Origin: Rhizobium sp. CC-YZS058
GTDB lineage: Bacteria; Pseudomonadota; Alphaproteobacteria; Rhizobiales; Rhizobiaceae
Reading direction: 5' to 3'
NCBI RefSeq assembly: GCF_034720595.1
Contig: NZ_JAYESJ010000001.1
Span: forward strand, 374,501-438,500
DNA: 64,000 bases
In this document: positions 44,978-54,250 of the stretch, piece after piece
Layout: each line of letters begins with the position of its first letter
How positions within the stretch are numbered: the stretch's first letter is position 1
The notes under the pieces: generated by a model
What the model was told of the DNA's origin: nothing
Database searches by the model: none
What the model saw: the letters and a program-made list of their open reading frames with translations, nothing else
Made by a program: the position numbers and the translations under genes

Positions 44978-46000
44978 TCACTCCCCCTCGTCATCATAAC
45001 CGACGAGGTGCAGGGGCTTGGCGCGGATCCCCTCCAGTTCGCACCAGCGCACCAGCGCCTCTTCCCGTCCATGCGTCACCCAGACTTCGCCGGGGCGGAT
45101 TTCGCGGATCGTGTCCGTCAGCTCCGCCCAGTCGCAATGGTCGGAGATGATCATCGGCAGCTCGACGCCGCGCTGGCGGGCGCGCTGGCGCACCAGCATC
45201 CAGCCGGAGGCAAAGATCGAGACCGGATCCGGGAAGCGTCGCGCCCATTTGTCGGCAAAGGCAGAGGGCGGGCCGATGACCACCGCGCCGGCGAAGGCCG
45301 CCTTCTCGCCGGCCTTGATCGTCGCCGGCCGGAGCTCGCCGAGCGCGATCCCTTGCGACACATAGTAGTCGCAGAGCTTGGCGAGCGCGCCATGAATGTA
45401 GATCGGCTCGTGATAGCTCGCCTCGCGCAGAAGCGCGATCACCCGTTGCGCCTTGCCCAGGGCATAGGCGCCGACGAGGTGGGCGCGCTCGGGAAACTGG
45501 CGCAGCGAGGTGAGCAGCTTGGCCACTTCGTCGCGGTCGTCGGGATGGTGGAAGACCGGTAGGCCGAAGGTCGCCTCGGTGATGAAGACATCGCAGGGCA
45601 CCGGCTCGAACGGCAGGCAGGTGAGGTCGCGCCGGCGCTTGTAATCGCCTGATACCACGATGCGCGTGCCGCCGGCCTCGACCGCGATCTGCGCCGAGCC
45701 CAAGCAATGGCCGGCCGGGTGGAAGCTGACCCGCACAGGGCCGATCGCCGTCGTCGCGCCCAACTCCGCCGCCTCGGCGCTGCCGCAGAAGTCCGCGCCG
45801 TAGCGGATGGCCATGATGTCGAGCGTCTGGCGTGTCGCCATGACATGAGCATGGCCGGAGCGCGCATGGTCGGCATGGCCGTGGGTGATCAGCGCCCGCT
45901 CGACCGGCTGCACCGGATCGACATAGAAGCCGCCGGCTTCGCAGAACAGGCCCTTGGGCGTCGGATAAAGCAGCGTGTCCGGTCTCATGCAACGAGACAT
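44978..46000 (-). CDS. DNA ligase-associated exonuclease (metallo-beta-lactamase fold)
   Basis: A 340-residue protein with the metallo-beta-lactamase motif HGHADHA at residues 40-46, further ligands in SFHPAGHCLGSAQI and VSGDYKR, and a beta-CASP-like region. It belongs to the family of putative exonucleases found beside repair-type ATP-dependent ligases, related to SNM1/Artemis and mRNA 3'-end processing factors. It would resect or trim DNA ends before ligation. An ATG at 45988 is an alternative start four residues in. It forms a two-gene operon with the ligase. Confidence 0.88.
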   Translation of the reverse strand: MSRCMRPDTLLYPTPKGLFCEAGGFYVDPVQPVERALITHGHADHARSGHAHVMATRQTLDIMAIRYGADFCGSAEAAELGATTAIGPVRVSFHPAGHCLGSAQIAVEAGGTRIVVSGDYKRRRDLTCLPFEPVPCDVFITEATFGLPVFHHPDDRDEVAKLLTSLRQFPERAHLVGAYALGKAQRVIALLREASYHEPIYIHGALAKLCDYYVSQGIALGELRPATIKAGEKAAFAGAVVIGPPSAFADKWARRFPDPVSIFASGWMLVRQRARQRGVELPMIISDHCDWAELTDTIREIRPGEVWVTHGREEALVRWCELEGIRAKPLHLVGYDDEGE

Positions 46001-46082
46001 AGCCGATGCAGGCCGGCGCGCCAGAGCGGCCCGCCGGATTCTTTCGCTCGGTCCGCGCTGCCGCCTCCGGCTCTGAACCGGC

Positions 46083-47039
46083 TCAGCCCGCGGGTCGGGA
46101 CAGCGTCTTGTCGATCAGCGCCAGAACGGCGTCGGCATCGATCCCGGTGCAGACCGCCTGGCTCGGCCGTCCATCCCAGGCGCTCGGCGGAAAGCTGCGG
46201 CTGTCCGGCTTCTGGATCGTCTGCCCGTCGGCAATGCCGCCGCAGACGGTGCGGATCGCGCCGTGGCGGAGCGTGAAAAGCTCCGGCGCCACGACATAGA
46301 CGCAGGCGCAGCTATCATGGACCACCATGCCGTCTTCGACATGGCGGGCGTAGAAATCGATGTAGAAATCCGAGATCCGGGCCAGCAGCCCGGCGCGCTC
46401 TCCGCCCCGCTCCGCGATGGCGGCGAGCTGGCTGCGGGTCATGACCGTCTGCATCGTCACGTCCAGACCGACCGCCACGACCGGCCACGACGCGCCGAAG
46501 ACGATGTCGGCGGCCTCCGGGTCGCCATGGATATTGGCTTCCGCAGCGGGCGTGATGTTGCCCGGCACGTCGAAGGCGCCGCCCATGATCACCACCTGCT
46601 TTACGAGGCCGGCAATGTCCGGATCGTCCTTCAGCGCGCGGGCGAGATTGGTCATGCGGCCGACGGCCACCAGCGTGATCTCGCCGGGATTTGCGCGGAT
46701 CGTCTCGATCAGGAACCGGTGCGCCGGCCGCGGATCGGGCCTTCCGGCAACCATCTCCGGCACGCCGATATTGCCGAGTCCGTCATCGCCATGGATGAAG
46801 GTCGGCCAGCCCACAGGGGGGCGTGCGGGATCGATCGTCTCGCCAACTCCCTGCGACACCGGGGCAGGGATCTGCCACCTGTCTTTCAGATAGAGCGCGT
46901 TGCGCGTCGTCGTCTCGACCGAGGCATTGCCGAACACCGTGGTGATGCCGAGAAGCGCGATCTCGGGATGCTGATGGAGGAAAAGCAACGCCATGGCATC
47001 GTCGACGCCGGGATCCGTATCGAAAATCACCTTGTGCAT
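46083..47039 (-). CDS. Nucleoside hydrolase (inosine-uridine preferring type)
   Basis: A 318-residue enzyme that splits ribonucleosides into base and ribose. The calcium-binding signature DTDPGVDDA (residues 7-15) and the later HGDDGLGNIG, VVIMGGAFDVPGNITP, EANIHGDPEAA and catalytic His in VVHDSCACVYV are complete. It lacks a signal peptide and acts in the cytoplasm. It is 16 bases from the oxidoreductase gene on the same strand, so they probably share a transcript. Confidence 0.92.
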   Translation of the reverse strand: MHKVIFDTDPGVDDAMALLFLHQHPEIALLGITTVFGNASVETTTRNALYLKDRWQIPAPVSQGVGETIDPARPPVGWPTFIHGDDGLGNIGVPEMVAGRPDPRPAHRFLIETIRANPGEITLVAVGRMTNLARALKDDPDIAGLVKQVVIMGGAFDVPGNITPAAEANIHGDPEAADIVFGASWPVVAVGLDVTMQTVMTRSQLAAIAERGGERAGLLARISDFYIDFYARHVEDGMVVHDSCACVYVVAPELFTLRHGAIRTVCGGIADGQTIQKPDSRSFPPSAWDGRPSQAVCTGIDADAVLALIDKTLSRPAG

Positions 47040-47055
47040 GGGGACGTCCTTGTGC

Positions 47056-48306
47056 TCAGCCGTGCTGGAACCGGTTCAGGGAAAAGGGGGCCATGCCCCG
47101 CGCCGTCTCGGGGTCGTTGCCGTCGAGGAGATCGGCGATCAGCCGCCCCGTCGTGGCGGAGAGCGTCAGGCCCAGATGGCCGTGGCCGAAGGCGAAGGCG
47201 ATCCGCGGATCCGTCGGGCTGAGGCTGATGACGGGCAGCGAATCCGGCGTGGATGGGCGCCGGCCCATCCACTCGATCCCGCCTTCCTCCGGCAGGGCCG
47301 AGACATAGCGGCGCATCTTGGTGCGCATGGCGCGGGCACGCGCGAAGTTCGGCGGCGCCTCCGGCCGTGCGAGTTCCACCGCCCCGCCGATCCGCAAGGC
47401 ACCCTCGAAGGGGCTGGCGACGAAGCCGTGATCGGCAAAGAAGATCGGCATGGCGAGCTCGAACGGCGGCGTCGCATAGGTGGTGTTGTAGCCGCGCTCG
47501 GTTTCCAGCAGCACCCTCAGCCCGAGGCCACGGACAAGACTGCGCGACCAGACGCCGGCGGCGATCACCACCTTGTCGAAGCGGTGGCTCGCGCCGTCGC
47601 CGCTGACCAGCGCGACGGCGCGCGCCTCCGGCCGCACCGCCGTCACCGCTTCGTCCACCATGGTGGCCGTGCGGCCCACATGGGTCTGGAGCGCGCGCAG
47701 GAAGGTGGTCGGGTGGCGGAAGGTCTTGTAGCCGGACGAAACGATGCCGCCGGCAAAGCGTCCGTCGAGCGCGGGGATGCGGGCGCGCACCTCCGACGGG
47801 CCCAGCCGCTCGAGAGTGAAACCAAGCTCGCGCGCGGTCTTGCTCTCATGCCGGAAGGCAGTCTCGAGGCCGGCATCGCGGTCGAACAGCGTCAGTGCAC
47901 CGGTGGCGCGCAAGGGGTCGGTCATGCCGGCCAAAGCAGACAGGGCCTCGTGATCTGCCTCCACCCGCCGCATCAGGCCAAGAAGGGCGGCACGGGTGGC
48001 GGCGGCGCGCGCGGGGCTTGCCGAGCGCAGGAAGGCGGTGAGCCAGGGTGTCAGTGCCGCCAGATCGCGCCAGCGCAGGGTCAGGGGGCCGAGCGGATCG
48101 ATCAGCCAGCGGGGCACCTGGGTCAGCATGTCCGGCCGGGCGATCGGATCGACCTCCGGCACGGCGAGAATGCCGGCATTGCCGGCGGAGGCCGGCAGGC
48201 CGGCAAGGTCCGGCTCGAACAGGGTGACGGCATGGCCGCGCGCGGCGAGCGTGGCCGCGATGGCGCAGCCGATGATCCCGCCGCCCGCAATCCCGATGCT
48301 TGCCAT
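47056..48306 (-). CDS. D-amino-acid dehydrogenase-like FAD oxidoreductase (DAO family)
   Basis: A 416-residue flavoprotein. The Rossmann motif GIAGGGIIGCAIAATLAARG binds FAD at the N-terminus. DadA-like features are SAGNAGILAVPEVDPIARP, the ETERGYNTTY segment and the C-terminal WMGRRPSTPDSLPVI with GHGHLGLTLS. It probably oxidises D-amino acids or related secondary amines and passes electrons to the quinone pool. The ATG at 48306 places the Rossmann fold at the usual distance; a start at 48330 is possible. It is paired with the nucleoside hydrolase. Confidence 0.87.
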   Translation of the reverse strand: MASIGIAGGGIIGCAIAATLAARGHAVTLFEPDLAGLPASAGNAGILAVPEVDPIARPDMLTQVPRWLIDPLGPLTLRWRDLAALTPWLTAFLRSASPARAAATRAALLGLMRRVEADHEALSALAGMTDPLRATGALTLFDRDAGLETAFRHESKTARELGFTLERLGPSEVRARIPALDGRFAGGIVSSGYKTFRHPTTFLRALQTHVGRTATMVDEAVTAVRPEARAVALVSGDGASHRFDKVVIAAGVWSRSLVRGLGLRVLLETERGYNTTYATPPFELAMPIFFADHGFVASPFEGALRIGGAVELARPEAPPNFARARAMRTKMRRYVSALPEEGGIEWMGRRPSTPDSLPVISLSPTDPRIAFAFGHGHLGLTLSATTGRLIADLLDGNDPETARGMAPFSLNRFQHG

Positions 48307-48468
48307 TGTCGCGTTCGCTCCGTCTCTCATCGCTCTGCGTCTCTTGCGTCAACACCGCCTGTCCGATCAAGCCCCGCCGCGGATTAAACCTTCCTCAACG
48401 CTGTTCCTTTACCCTTCGCGACCATGAAACGGGGCTGAACCGGGCCGGGAAACAGGCGGGGAGCGGGC

Positions 48469-49962
48469 GTGAAAAAACTGTCGTTCAAGATCCGACTTCC
48501 CAAGACGGTGCTGCTGTCGCTCGCCGGACTGCTGCTTGTCGGCGGCGCCGGCGCCGGTGGGGCCGTCTATCTCGGCTATCTGCCGATCGGCACTGAGGAC
48601 AAGGGCCACGACGACGCGGTGGAGGTGGCGGGTGTCGCCTGCACCACGCTGGACGTGATCAAGCTGCAGCGCAACGGCCAGCGCTGGCTGAGAAAGATCG
48701 TGACCACGAGCGGAGCCGATGGCGTGGAGCGGGTTCGCACCGCCCTGCGCGTTGCCGGCGTGATGGCCAAGAGCGAGAAGGCCGATCTCTATCAGGTCAT
48801 GGTGCTCGACCAGGCGGGCCCGACCACGCGCGCCGAGCGGCGCGGCCCTGCCATTGGCGCCGAGGTGCTCTTCGCGCCCCATCCCGACCGCCTGCCGGAG
48901 ATGACGGCGCCCTTCGAGGCACGCTATGTCAATGCGACGGCCAACGAGGCCGGCCTGTTCTTCGGGGAGGAAGTCGTCCTCTCGCCCGAGGATGTGCGGA
49001 CAACGCTGACCAGGATGACCGATCGCAGCGACTGTCTCGACCCGAATGCCGCAGTCGCGGCGGCCGATGCCGCGGAAGGCCATGGCGGCGGCCACGCCAA
49101 GCCTGCGGAAGGCCATGGCGAGGCGCCGGCCGAAGGTCATGGCTCTGCTCCTGCCGAGGGCCATGGAGAGACGTCCGGCGATGCGCATGGCGACTCTCAG
49201 GGCGAAGCGGCGGCGGACACGGGCCACGGCGAATCGCCGGCCGAGGGCAGCCACGAGAGCGCGGCTGCAGAGGCCAAGCCCGGCTTCCTCTCCTCCGTCC
49301 TGTCGATGATCCCCGGCCTCGGCGGCGGCGAAACCGCATCGAACGAAGCCCATCAGCCGGCCGAAGGCGCTCATCCGGCAGCCGGCGATGCGTCATCCGC
49401 GCCGCATGATGCCGCGGCCGATGCCCATTCCGTACCGGCCGAGAAAGGGCTCCTCTCTTCGCTGATGGACAAGATCCCCTTCATGGGCGGAGCAGAGACC
49501 GAAGAGGCGGCAAGCGCGCACGCGCCTGTCGCAGCGCAGGGTGACGCTACGGCGAACAGCGAGGCTCATGGGTCGGGCGACGTGCATGCTGCCAGCGACA
49601 CGGTTGGTGAAGGGGAGAGTTCCGCCGAGGCTTCAGCCGACCATGCGGCTCCTGCGGCACTTCCGGACGGGCAGGCTGCGGCGGATGCCGCGCATTCCGC
49701 CCCGTCCGCGGATCACGCCGCGCCGGAGGCCGCCTCTGCCCGACCGGCCGTAGCCGCTCCGGCAGAGGACCACGCAGCGGAAGTGGCCGATCATCCCACC
49801 ACGCCCGCCCATGCGGCCGATGCCGCGCCTGCGGTCACCGTTCCAAGCGACGCGCATGATGCGGCCGCAGGGCAGGCAGAGGCGCAGGCGGCGCCCGCCG
49901 ACCATCCAGCCTCCACCGAACACCCGGCCGTCGATCCGCATGCCACGACGGCGACGCACTGA
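48469..49962 (+). CDS. Unrecognised membrane-anchored protein with a long His/Ala/Glu-rich tail
   Basis: I do not recognise this 497-residue protein. A short basic start (KKLSFKIRLPK) is followed by one membrane helix (about 13-38), which would put the rest in the periplasm. Residues 45-195 look like a folded domain with two Cys (58 and about 189). From residue 203 the chain is low complexity: repeats of PAEGHG with an 8-residue period, then many His, Ala, Glu and Asp. Two similar amphipathic segments interrupt it, GFLSSVLSMIPGLGGGE at 272 and GLLSSLMDKIPFMGGAE at 327, 55 residues apart. The GTG at 48469 follows GGGGAGCGGGC. Metal or proton buffering, or a wall/outer-membrane contact, are guesses. 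Confidence 0.8.
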   Translation: MKKLSFKIRLPKTVLLSLAGLLLVGGAGAGGAVYLGYLPIGTEDKGHDDAVEVAGVACTTLDVIKLQRNGQRWLRKIVTTSGADGVERVRTALRVAGVMAKSEKADLYQVMVLDQAGPTTRAERRGPAIGAEVLFAPHPDRLPEMTAPFEARYVNATANEAGLFFGEEVVLSPEDVRTTLTRMTDRSDCLDPNAAVAAADAAEGHGGGHAKPAEGHGEAPAEGHGSAPAEGHGETSGDAHGDSQGEAAADTGHGESPAEGSHESAAAEAKPGFLSSVLSMIPGLGGGETASNEAHQPAEGAHPAAGDASSAPHDAAADAHSVPAEKGLLSSLMDKIPFMGGAETEEAASAHAPVAAQGDATANSEAHGSGDVHAASDTVGEGESSAEASADHAAPAALPDGQAAADAAHSAPSADHAAPEAASARPAVAAPAEDHAAEVADHPTTPAHAADAAPAVTVPSDAHDAAAGQAEAQAAPADHPASTEHPAVDPHATTATH

Positions 49963-49994
49963 GGGCAGGGGTGGCTTGGCGAGGAGCGAGCAGT

Positions 49995-50029
49995 AAATAG
50001 TGATCAGTGATCAGTGATCAGTGATCAGT
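49995..50029 (+). repeat. Third heptad-repeat array
   Basis: The unit TGATCAG is repeated four times at 50001-50028, preceded by the related heptad AAATAG-T and flanked by unique sequence. It is the same element as at 18 kb and again lies between convergent genes, 38 bases after the stop of the His-rich protein gene and before the lysS 3' end. Confidence 0.85.
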
Positions 50030-50063
50030 GTGCAGGAGGGAACGGGAGTTGCTCGCGCGCCCC

Positions 50064-50084
50064 TCCTCGGCACGGGGCCGAGGA
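50064..50084 (-). terminator. Hairpin downstream of lysS
   Basis: TCCTCGGC and GCCGAGGA form a perfect 8-base stem around ACGGG, 20 bases after the lysS stop on the minus strand. No T-run follows on either strand, so it may be a Rho-dependent end structure. Confidence 0.45.
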
Positions 50085-50104
50085 TGAGGCGGATGGAAGC
50101 CTGC

Positions 50105-51598
50105 TTAGTCGGCCTTGGCGCGGCGGGCGGGGAAGAGGATGACGTCGCGGATCGAGGGGGCGTTGGTAAGCAGCATGATGAGGCGATCGACGCCGATGCC
50201 CAATCCCCCTGCCGGCGGCATGCCCTGGTCGATGGCGTCCAGGAACTCGTCGTCGAGCTGCTTGTCCTTCTCGCCGCGCGCATGGGCCTGCTGCAGCTGT
50301 TCCACCATGCGGGCCCGCTGCTCCTCCGGGTCGTTGAGCTCGGAGAAGGCATTGCCGAGTTCCCAGGCATTGCAATAGGTCTCGAAGCGCTCAACGAGCC
50401 GCGGCTCGCCCGGCACCTCCTTGGCGAAGGGCGAAATGTCCTTCGGGAAATGCGTGACATGCGAGGGCTGGATCAGCGTGCCTTCCACCTTTTCCTCGAA
50501 GATGAAGGCCAGGCACTCGCCCCAGGTCGCGTCCTTCTCCACCGCGAAGCCGGCGGCCTTGGCAGCCGCGCGCGCCTCCTCGTCGGTCTTGATCGCCAGG
50601 AAGTCGATGCCCGTCGCTTGCTTGACCGCGTCGGGCATGGGGACGCGGCGAAAGGGGCCGGCGAAGGAGATCTGCTTGTCGCCGAAGGTCACGTCCGTCG
50701 TGCCGTGAATGGTGGTGGCGAGTGTGGAGAAGAGCCGCTCCACGAGGTCCATCATGTCCTCGTAATCGGCATAGGCCCAGTAGCACTCCATCATCGTGAA
50801 TTCCGGATTGTGCCGCGTCGACACGCCCTCATTGCGGAAGTTGCGGTTGATCTCGAAGACCTTGTCCGAGAGGCCCGAGACCAGCGTGCGCTTCAAGAAC
50901 AGTTCCGGCGCGATGCGCAGATACATGTCGAGCTTCAGCGTGTTGTGGTGCGTCTTGAAGGGCTCGGCCGTCGCGCCGCCATAGATCGACTGCAGCATCG
51001 GCGTCTCGACTTCCATGAATCCGTCCGTTTCCATGAAGCGGCGGATGGCGGAGACGATCTGCGAGCGCTGGCGGAAGCGGAGCTTGGACTCCTCATTGGT
51101 CATGATGTCGAGATGGCGCTTGCGGTAGCGCAGCTCGATATCGGACACGCCATGCCATTTTTCCGGCATGGGCAGCAGCGCCTTGGTGAGCATGGTGATC
51201 GCCTCGGCATTGATCGTCAGCTCGCCGCGCTTGGTACGCCGCACCTTGCCGGTGACGCCGATGATGTCGCCGATATCGATCATCGGCAACAGGGCACGGG
51301 CCGCCTCCGGCGTCGTGTCCTTGTGCGAGAAGACCTGGATCTTGCCCGAGGCGTCATGGATATCCATGAACATGCCGGAATTGCGCGAGGAATAGACTCG
51401 GCCCGCGACCGTCACCTCGTCGCCGGACTCGGTATCAGGCGCGAGATCGGCGTACTTTTCCGCAAGCTCGCCATTGGTGATCGTGCGGTGGAAATGGGCG
51501 GGATAGACATCGCCGATCTGGTCGCGCAGCAGTTTCAGCTTCTGCGCGCGGACCTCGGTCACGTCGGAGGAAAGCGCCGTTTCGGTCTTCTCGGTCAT
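50105..51598 (-). CDS. lysS: Lysine-tRNA ligase, class II
   Basis: A 497-residue class II aminoacyl-tRNA synthetase. The N-terminal OB fold binds the anticodon (VTVAGRVYSSRNSGMFMDI). The class II motifs follow: motif 1 RRFMETDGFMEVETPML, motif 2 FEINRNFRNEGVSTRHNPEFT and motif 3 GLGIGVDRLIMLL. The ATG at 51598 starts the conserved protein. It lies 16 bases downstream of gltX on the same strand. Some rhizobia use class I LysK; this is the unrelated class II type. Confidence 0.95.
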   Translation of the reverse strand: MTEKTETALSSDVTEVRAQKLKLLRDQIGDVYPAHFHRTITNGELAEKYADLAPDTESGDEVTVAGRVYSSRNSGMFMDIHDASGKIQVFSHKDTTPEAARALLPMIDIGDIIGVTGKVRRTKRGELTINAEAITMLTKALLPMPEKWHGVSDIELRYRKRHLDIMTNEESKLRFRQRSQIVSAIRRFMETDGFMEVETPMLQSIYGGATAEPFKTHHNTLKLDMYLRIAPELFLKRTLVSGLSDKVFEINRNFRNEGVSTRHNPEFTMMECYWAYADYEDMMDLVERLFSTLATTIHGTTDVTFGDKQISFAGPFRRVPMPDAVKQATGIDFLAIKTDEEARAAAKAAGFAVEKDATWGECLAFIFEEKVEGTLIQPSHVTHFPKDISPFAKEVPGEPRLVERFETYCNAWELGNAFSELNDPEEQRARMVEQLQQAHARGEKDKQLDDEFLDAIDQGMPPAGGLGIGVDRLIMLLTNAPSIRDVILFPARRAKAD

Positions 51599-51614
51599 GG
51601 TCTTCAGCCTTGTT

Positions 51615-53072
51615 CTACTTGCCACTGCCGGCCATGGAGGCCGCGATCTGGCCGGCCATCTTCAGGCGCTGGCGCACGACCGAGCGGCCGAGAATGGCCA
51701 TGGAATCGAAAAGCGGCAGCGAGCGCTGCGAGCCGGAGACTGCCACGAACAGCGGTGCCAGCACCACCTTGAGCTTCTTGCCCATCCGGTCGGCGATGGC
51801 GCGCAGCTCGGCTTCCACCGACGCGGCGTTCCACTCGACGATCTTTTCGAGATCGGCCTGCACGGTCTTGAAGATCTCGTTGAGCTCTTCGGGCGAGGAC
51901 TTGATCTTGGCGAAAGCTGAGGCATCGAGATTGAGATCGGACTTCAGAAGGAATCCCGCCAGATCCGGCAGTTCGCCGAGCTTGGAAATGCGCGACTGCG
52001 ACAGGCGCAGGCCTTCGCGGATGCGGTCGTTCTCCATTGCCCAGTCCAGCACGCGGGCGATGAACTGTTCTTCGGTGAGGCCCTCGCGCAGCCAGCGGCC
52101 GTTCAGCCAGTCGAGCTTCTGAACGTCGAAGATCGCGCCGGCCTTGGAGAGGTTGTCGGGGTCGAACTTGGCGGACAGTTCGTCCATGGTCAGCATCTCT
52201 TCGCCTTCGGCGATCTGGATGAAGAACAGGCCGAGGAAGTTCATCAGCGCTTCCGGCAGATAGCCGAGCGCGGAGTAATAGGAGATCGAGGTCGGGTTCT
52301 TGCGCTTGGACAGCTTCGACTTGTCTGCATTGCGCATCAGCGAGAGATGCATGAACACCGGCGGCTCAAGGCCGAGATAGCGATAGAGCAGGATATGCTT
52401 CGGCACGGAGGCGAGCCATTCCTCGCCGCGGGCCACATGGGTGATCTGCATCAGATGGTCGTCGACCACATTGGCCATGTGATAGGTCGGCATGCCGTCC
52501 GCCTTGAGCAGAACCTGCATGTCCACCGCATCCCAGGGGATTTCCACCGGGCCATAGACGCCGTCGACGAAGGAGCAGACGCCCTCCGTCGGGATCTTCA
52601 TGCGCACCACATGCGGTTCGCCGGCCTCGACGCGGGTCGTCACCTCCTCGGCGGACAGGTGCAGGCAGAGCCCGTCATATTTCGGCGGCTTTCCGGCGGC
52701 GCGCTGCGCCTCGCGCATCTCCTCCAGCCTGGCCGGCGTGCAGAAACAGCGGAAGCCGTGGCCGGCCTCGACGATCTTCTCCACATAGGGCTTGTAGATG
52801 TCCTTGCGGTCGGACTGGCGATAGGGGCCAAAGGGGCCGCCGATATCGGGGCCTTCCGCCCAGTCGAGCCCGCACCATTTCAAGGCGTCCAACACCTTCT
52901 GTTCGAATTCCGGCGTGGACCGGGTCGCGTCCGTATCCTCGATGCGCAGGATGAAGGTGCCGTTGTTCTTCTTGGCGAAGAGATAGTTGAACAGTGCGAT
53001 ATAGGCCGTGCCGACATGCGGCTCGCCGGTGGGGGAAGGGGCGATGCGCACCCGGACTGGTCTGTCGGTCAT
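51615..53072 (-). CDS. gltX: Glutamate-tRNA ligase
   Basis: A 485-residue class I synthetase. The HIGH-type motif is PSPTGEPHVGTAY and the KMSKS-type motif is KLSKRKNPTS; LRIEDTDATRSTPEFEQ and FMHLSLMRNADKSK flank them. Many alphaproteobacteria have two gltX copies and make Gln-tRNA indirectly with GatCAB, so this may be the second, and its tRNA preference cannot be read here. It is followed by lysS in the same direction. Confidence 0.94.
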   Translation of the reverse strand: MTDRPVRVRIAPSPTGEPHVGTAYIALFNYLFAKKNNGTFILRIEDTDATRSTPEFEQKVLDALKWCGLDWAEGPDIGGPFGPYRQSDRKDIYKPYVEKIVEAGHGFRCFCTPARLEEMREAQRAAGKPPKYDGLCLHLSAEEVTTRVEAGEPHVVRMKIPTEGVCSFVDGVYGPVEIPWDAVDMQVLLKADGMPTYHMANVVDDHLMQITHVARGEEWLASVPKHILLYRYLGLEPPVFMHLSLMRNADKSKLSKRKNPTSISYYSALGYLPEALMNFLGLFFIQIAEGEEMLTMDELSAKFDPDNLSKAGAIFDVQKLDWLNGRWLREGLTEEQFIARVLDWAMENDRIREGLRLSQSRISKLGELPDLAGFLLKSDLNLDASAFAKIKSSPEELNEIFKTVQADLEKIVEWNAASVEAELRAIADRMGKKLKVVLAPLFVAVSGSQRSLPLFDSMAILGRSVVRQRLKMAGQIAASMAGSGK

Positions 53073-53287
53073 GATCTGGCCTGTAGCCCCGGTAACGGGG
53101 CGAAACGGAGAGGGGACGGTCGGCGGAGGCAGCGCCGTTCTGGCCGCGCAAAGGCGGCCGGCCGGGGCCGGCTCCAGGTCGGCGGCCGTGAGACCATATT
53201 AACCCGTCCCCGTCAAGACGAGGCCGGTCTTCGCACCCTGTTGCGAAAGGCGCGCTGGACGAAAGGGGCCCGGCGCGCCGATCACTC

Positions 53288-54067
53288 TCAATGGCGGGTG
53301 GGCGGCACGCCGCCTTGGGCAGCCTTGATGCGGTCGCGCCGGCGGCGGGAGAACATGTTGAGCGCTTCCACGCCGGCGGAGAAGGCCATGGCGGCGTAGA
53401 TATAGCCCTTCGGCACATGCACCCCGAAGCCTTCGACGATCAGCGTGCCGCCGATCATCAGCAGGAAGGCGAGCGCCAGCATGACGATGGTCGGGTTCTT
53501 CTCGATGAAGTTGGCAAGTGGCGTTGCGGCCAGCAGCATGACGCTGACGGCGGCGATGACGGCGATGAACATGATCGGCACATGCGGCGTCATGCCGACG
53601 GCGGTGATGATGCTGTCGATCGAGAAGACCAGGTCGAGCACCAGGATCTGGCCGATGGCCGAAGCGAAGGTGACCTGCGCGGCATTCTTGCCGGCGCCGA
53701 CCAGGTCTTCCTTGCTGTCGGTCACGTCGACCGAATGGTGGATCTCCTTGGTCGCCTTGTAGACGAGGAACAGGCCGCCGGCGATGAGGATCAGATCCTT
53801 CCACGAAAAGTCATGGCCAAAGGCGGTGAAGACCGGCTGGGTCAGCTGGACGATCCAGGCGATGGTGAAGAGCAGTCCGAGCCGCATGACCAGCGCCAGT
53901 CCGATCCCGATCTTGCGGGCCCGCTCGCGCATCTCGGCCGGAAGCTTGTTGGTCAGGATGGAGATGAAGATCAGGTTGTCGATGCCGAGCACGACTTCCA
54001 TGACGACGAGGGTGACGAGAGCGACCCAGGCGGTGGGGTCCTGGAAGATCAGCAGGAAATCCTGCAT
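53288..54067 (-). CDS. TerC-family membrane protein
   Basis: A 259-residue protein with about seven membrane helices. TerC hallmarks are [16 protein letters not shown] in helix 1 and [15 protein letters not shown] in helix 4, whose Asp residues lie in the membrane and are thought to bind metal. The C-terminus is short and basic. In other bacteria such proteins export manganese or confer tellurite resistance, and some assist metalation of exported proteins. I looked for a manganese (yybP-ykoY) riboswitch upstream and did not find one. Confidence 0.92.
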   Translation of the reverse strand: MQDFLLIFQDPTAWVALVTLVVMEVVLGIDNLIFISILTNKLPAEMRERARKIGIGLALVMRLGLLFTIAWIVQLTQPVFTAFGHDFSWKDLILIAGGLFLVYKATKEIHHSVDVTDSKEDLVGAGKNAAQVTFASAIGQILVLDLVFSIDSIITAVGMTPHVPIMFIAVIAAVSVMLLAATPLANFIEKNPTIVMLALAFLLMIGGTLIVEGFGVHVPKGYIYAAMAFSAGVEALNMFSRRRRDRIKAAQGGVPPTRH

Positions 54068-54250
54068 CGGGGAGGGTCCTTCCTCGATGGAAAAGGTGGA
54101 AACGGCCTCGTCGACGATGGACGAAGCGCGCGGGCGAGATCGGTCGGACCGGATGAGCCGGACAACCGATGGCTAATCTATGATTCGCAAAGGGAAGGGC
54201 AAGCGCGCCGCTACCAGCAAAAGCTGCGTTATCCGGTCACTTTTTCGCGT

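Noticed and set aside
49075..49962. Reading the His-rich tail as a non-coding repeat
   Set aside because: The frame is maintained for 295 codons with codon-third-position variation between repeat copies, so it is translated protein.
54068..54250. Manganese (yybP-ykoY) riboswitch before the TerC gene
   Set aside because: The conserved core was not recognisable in the 180 bases upstream.
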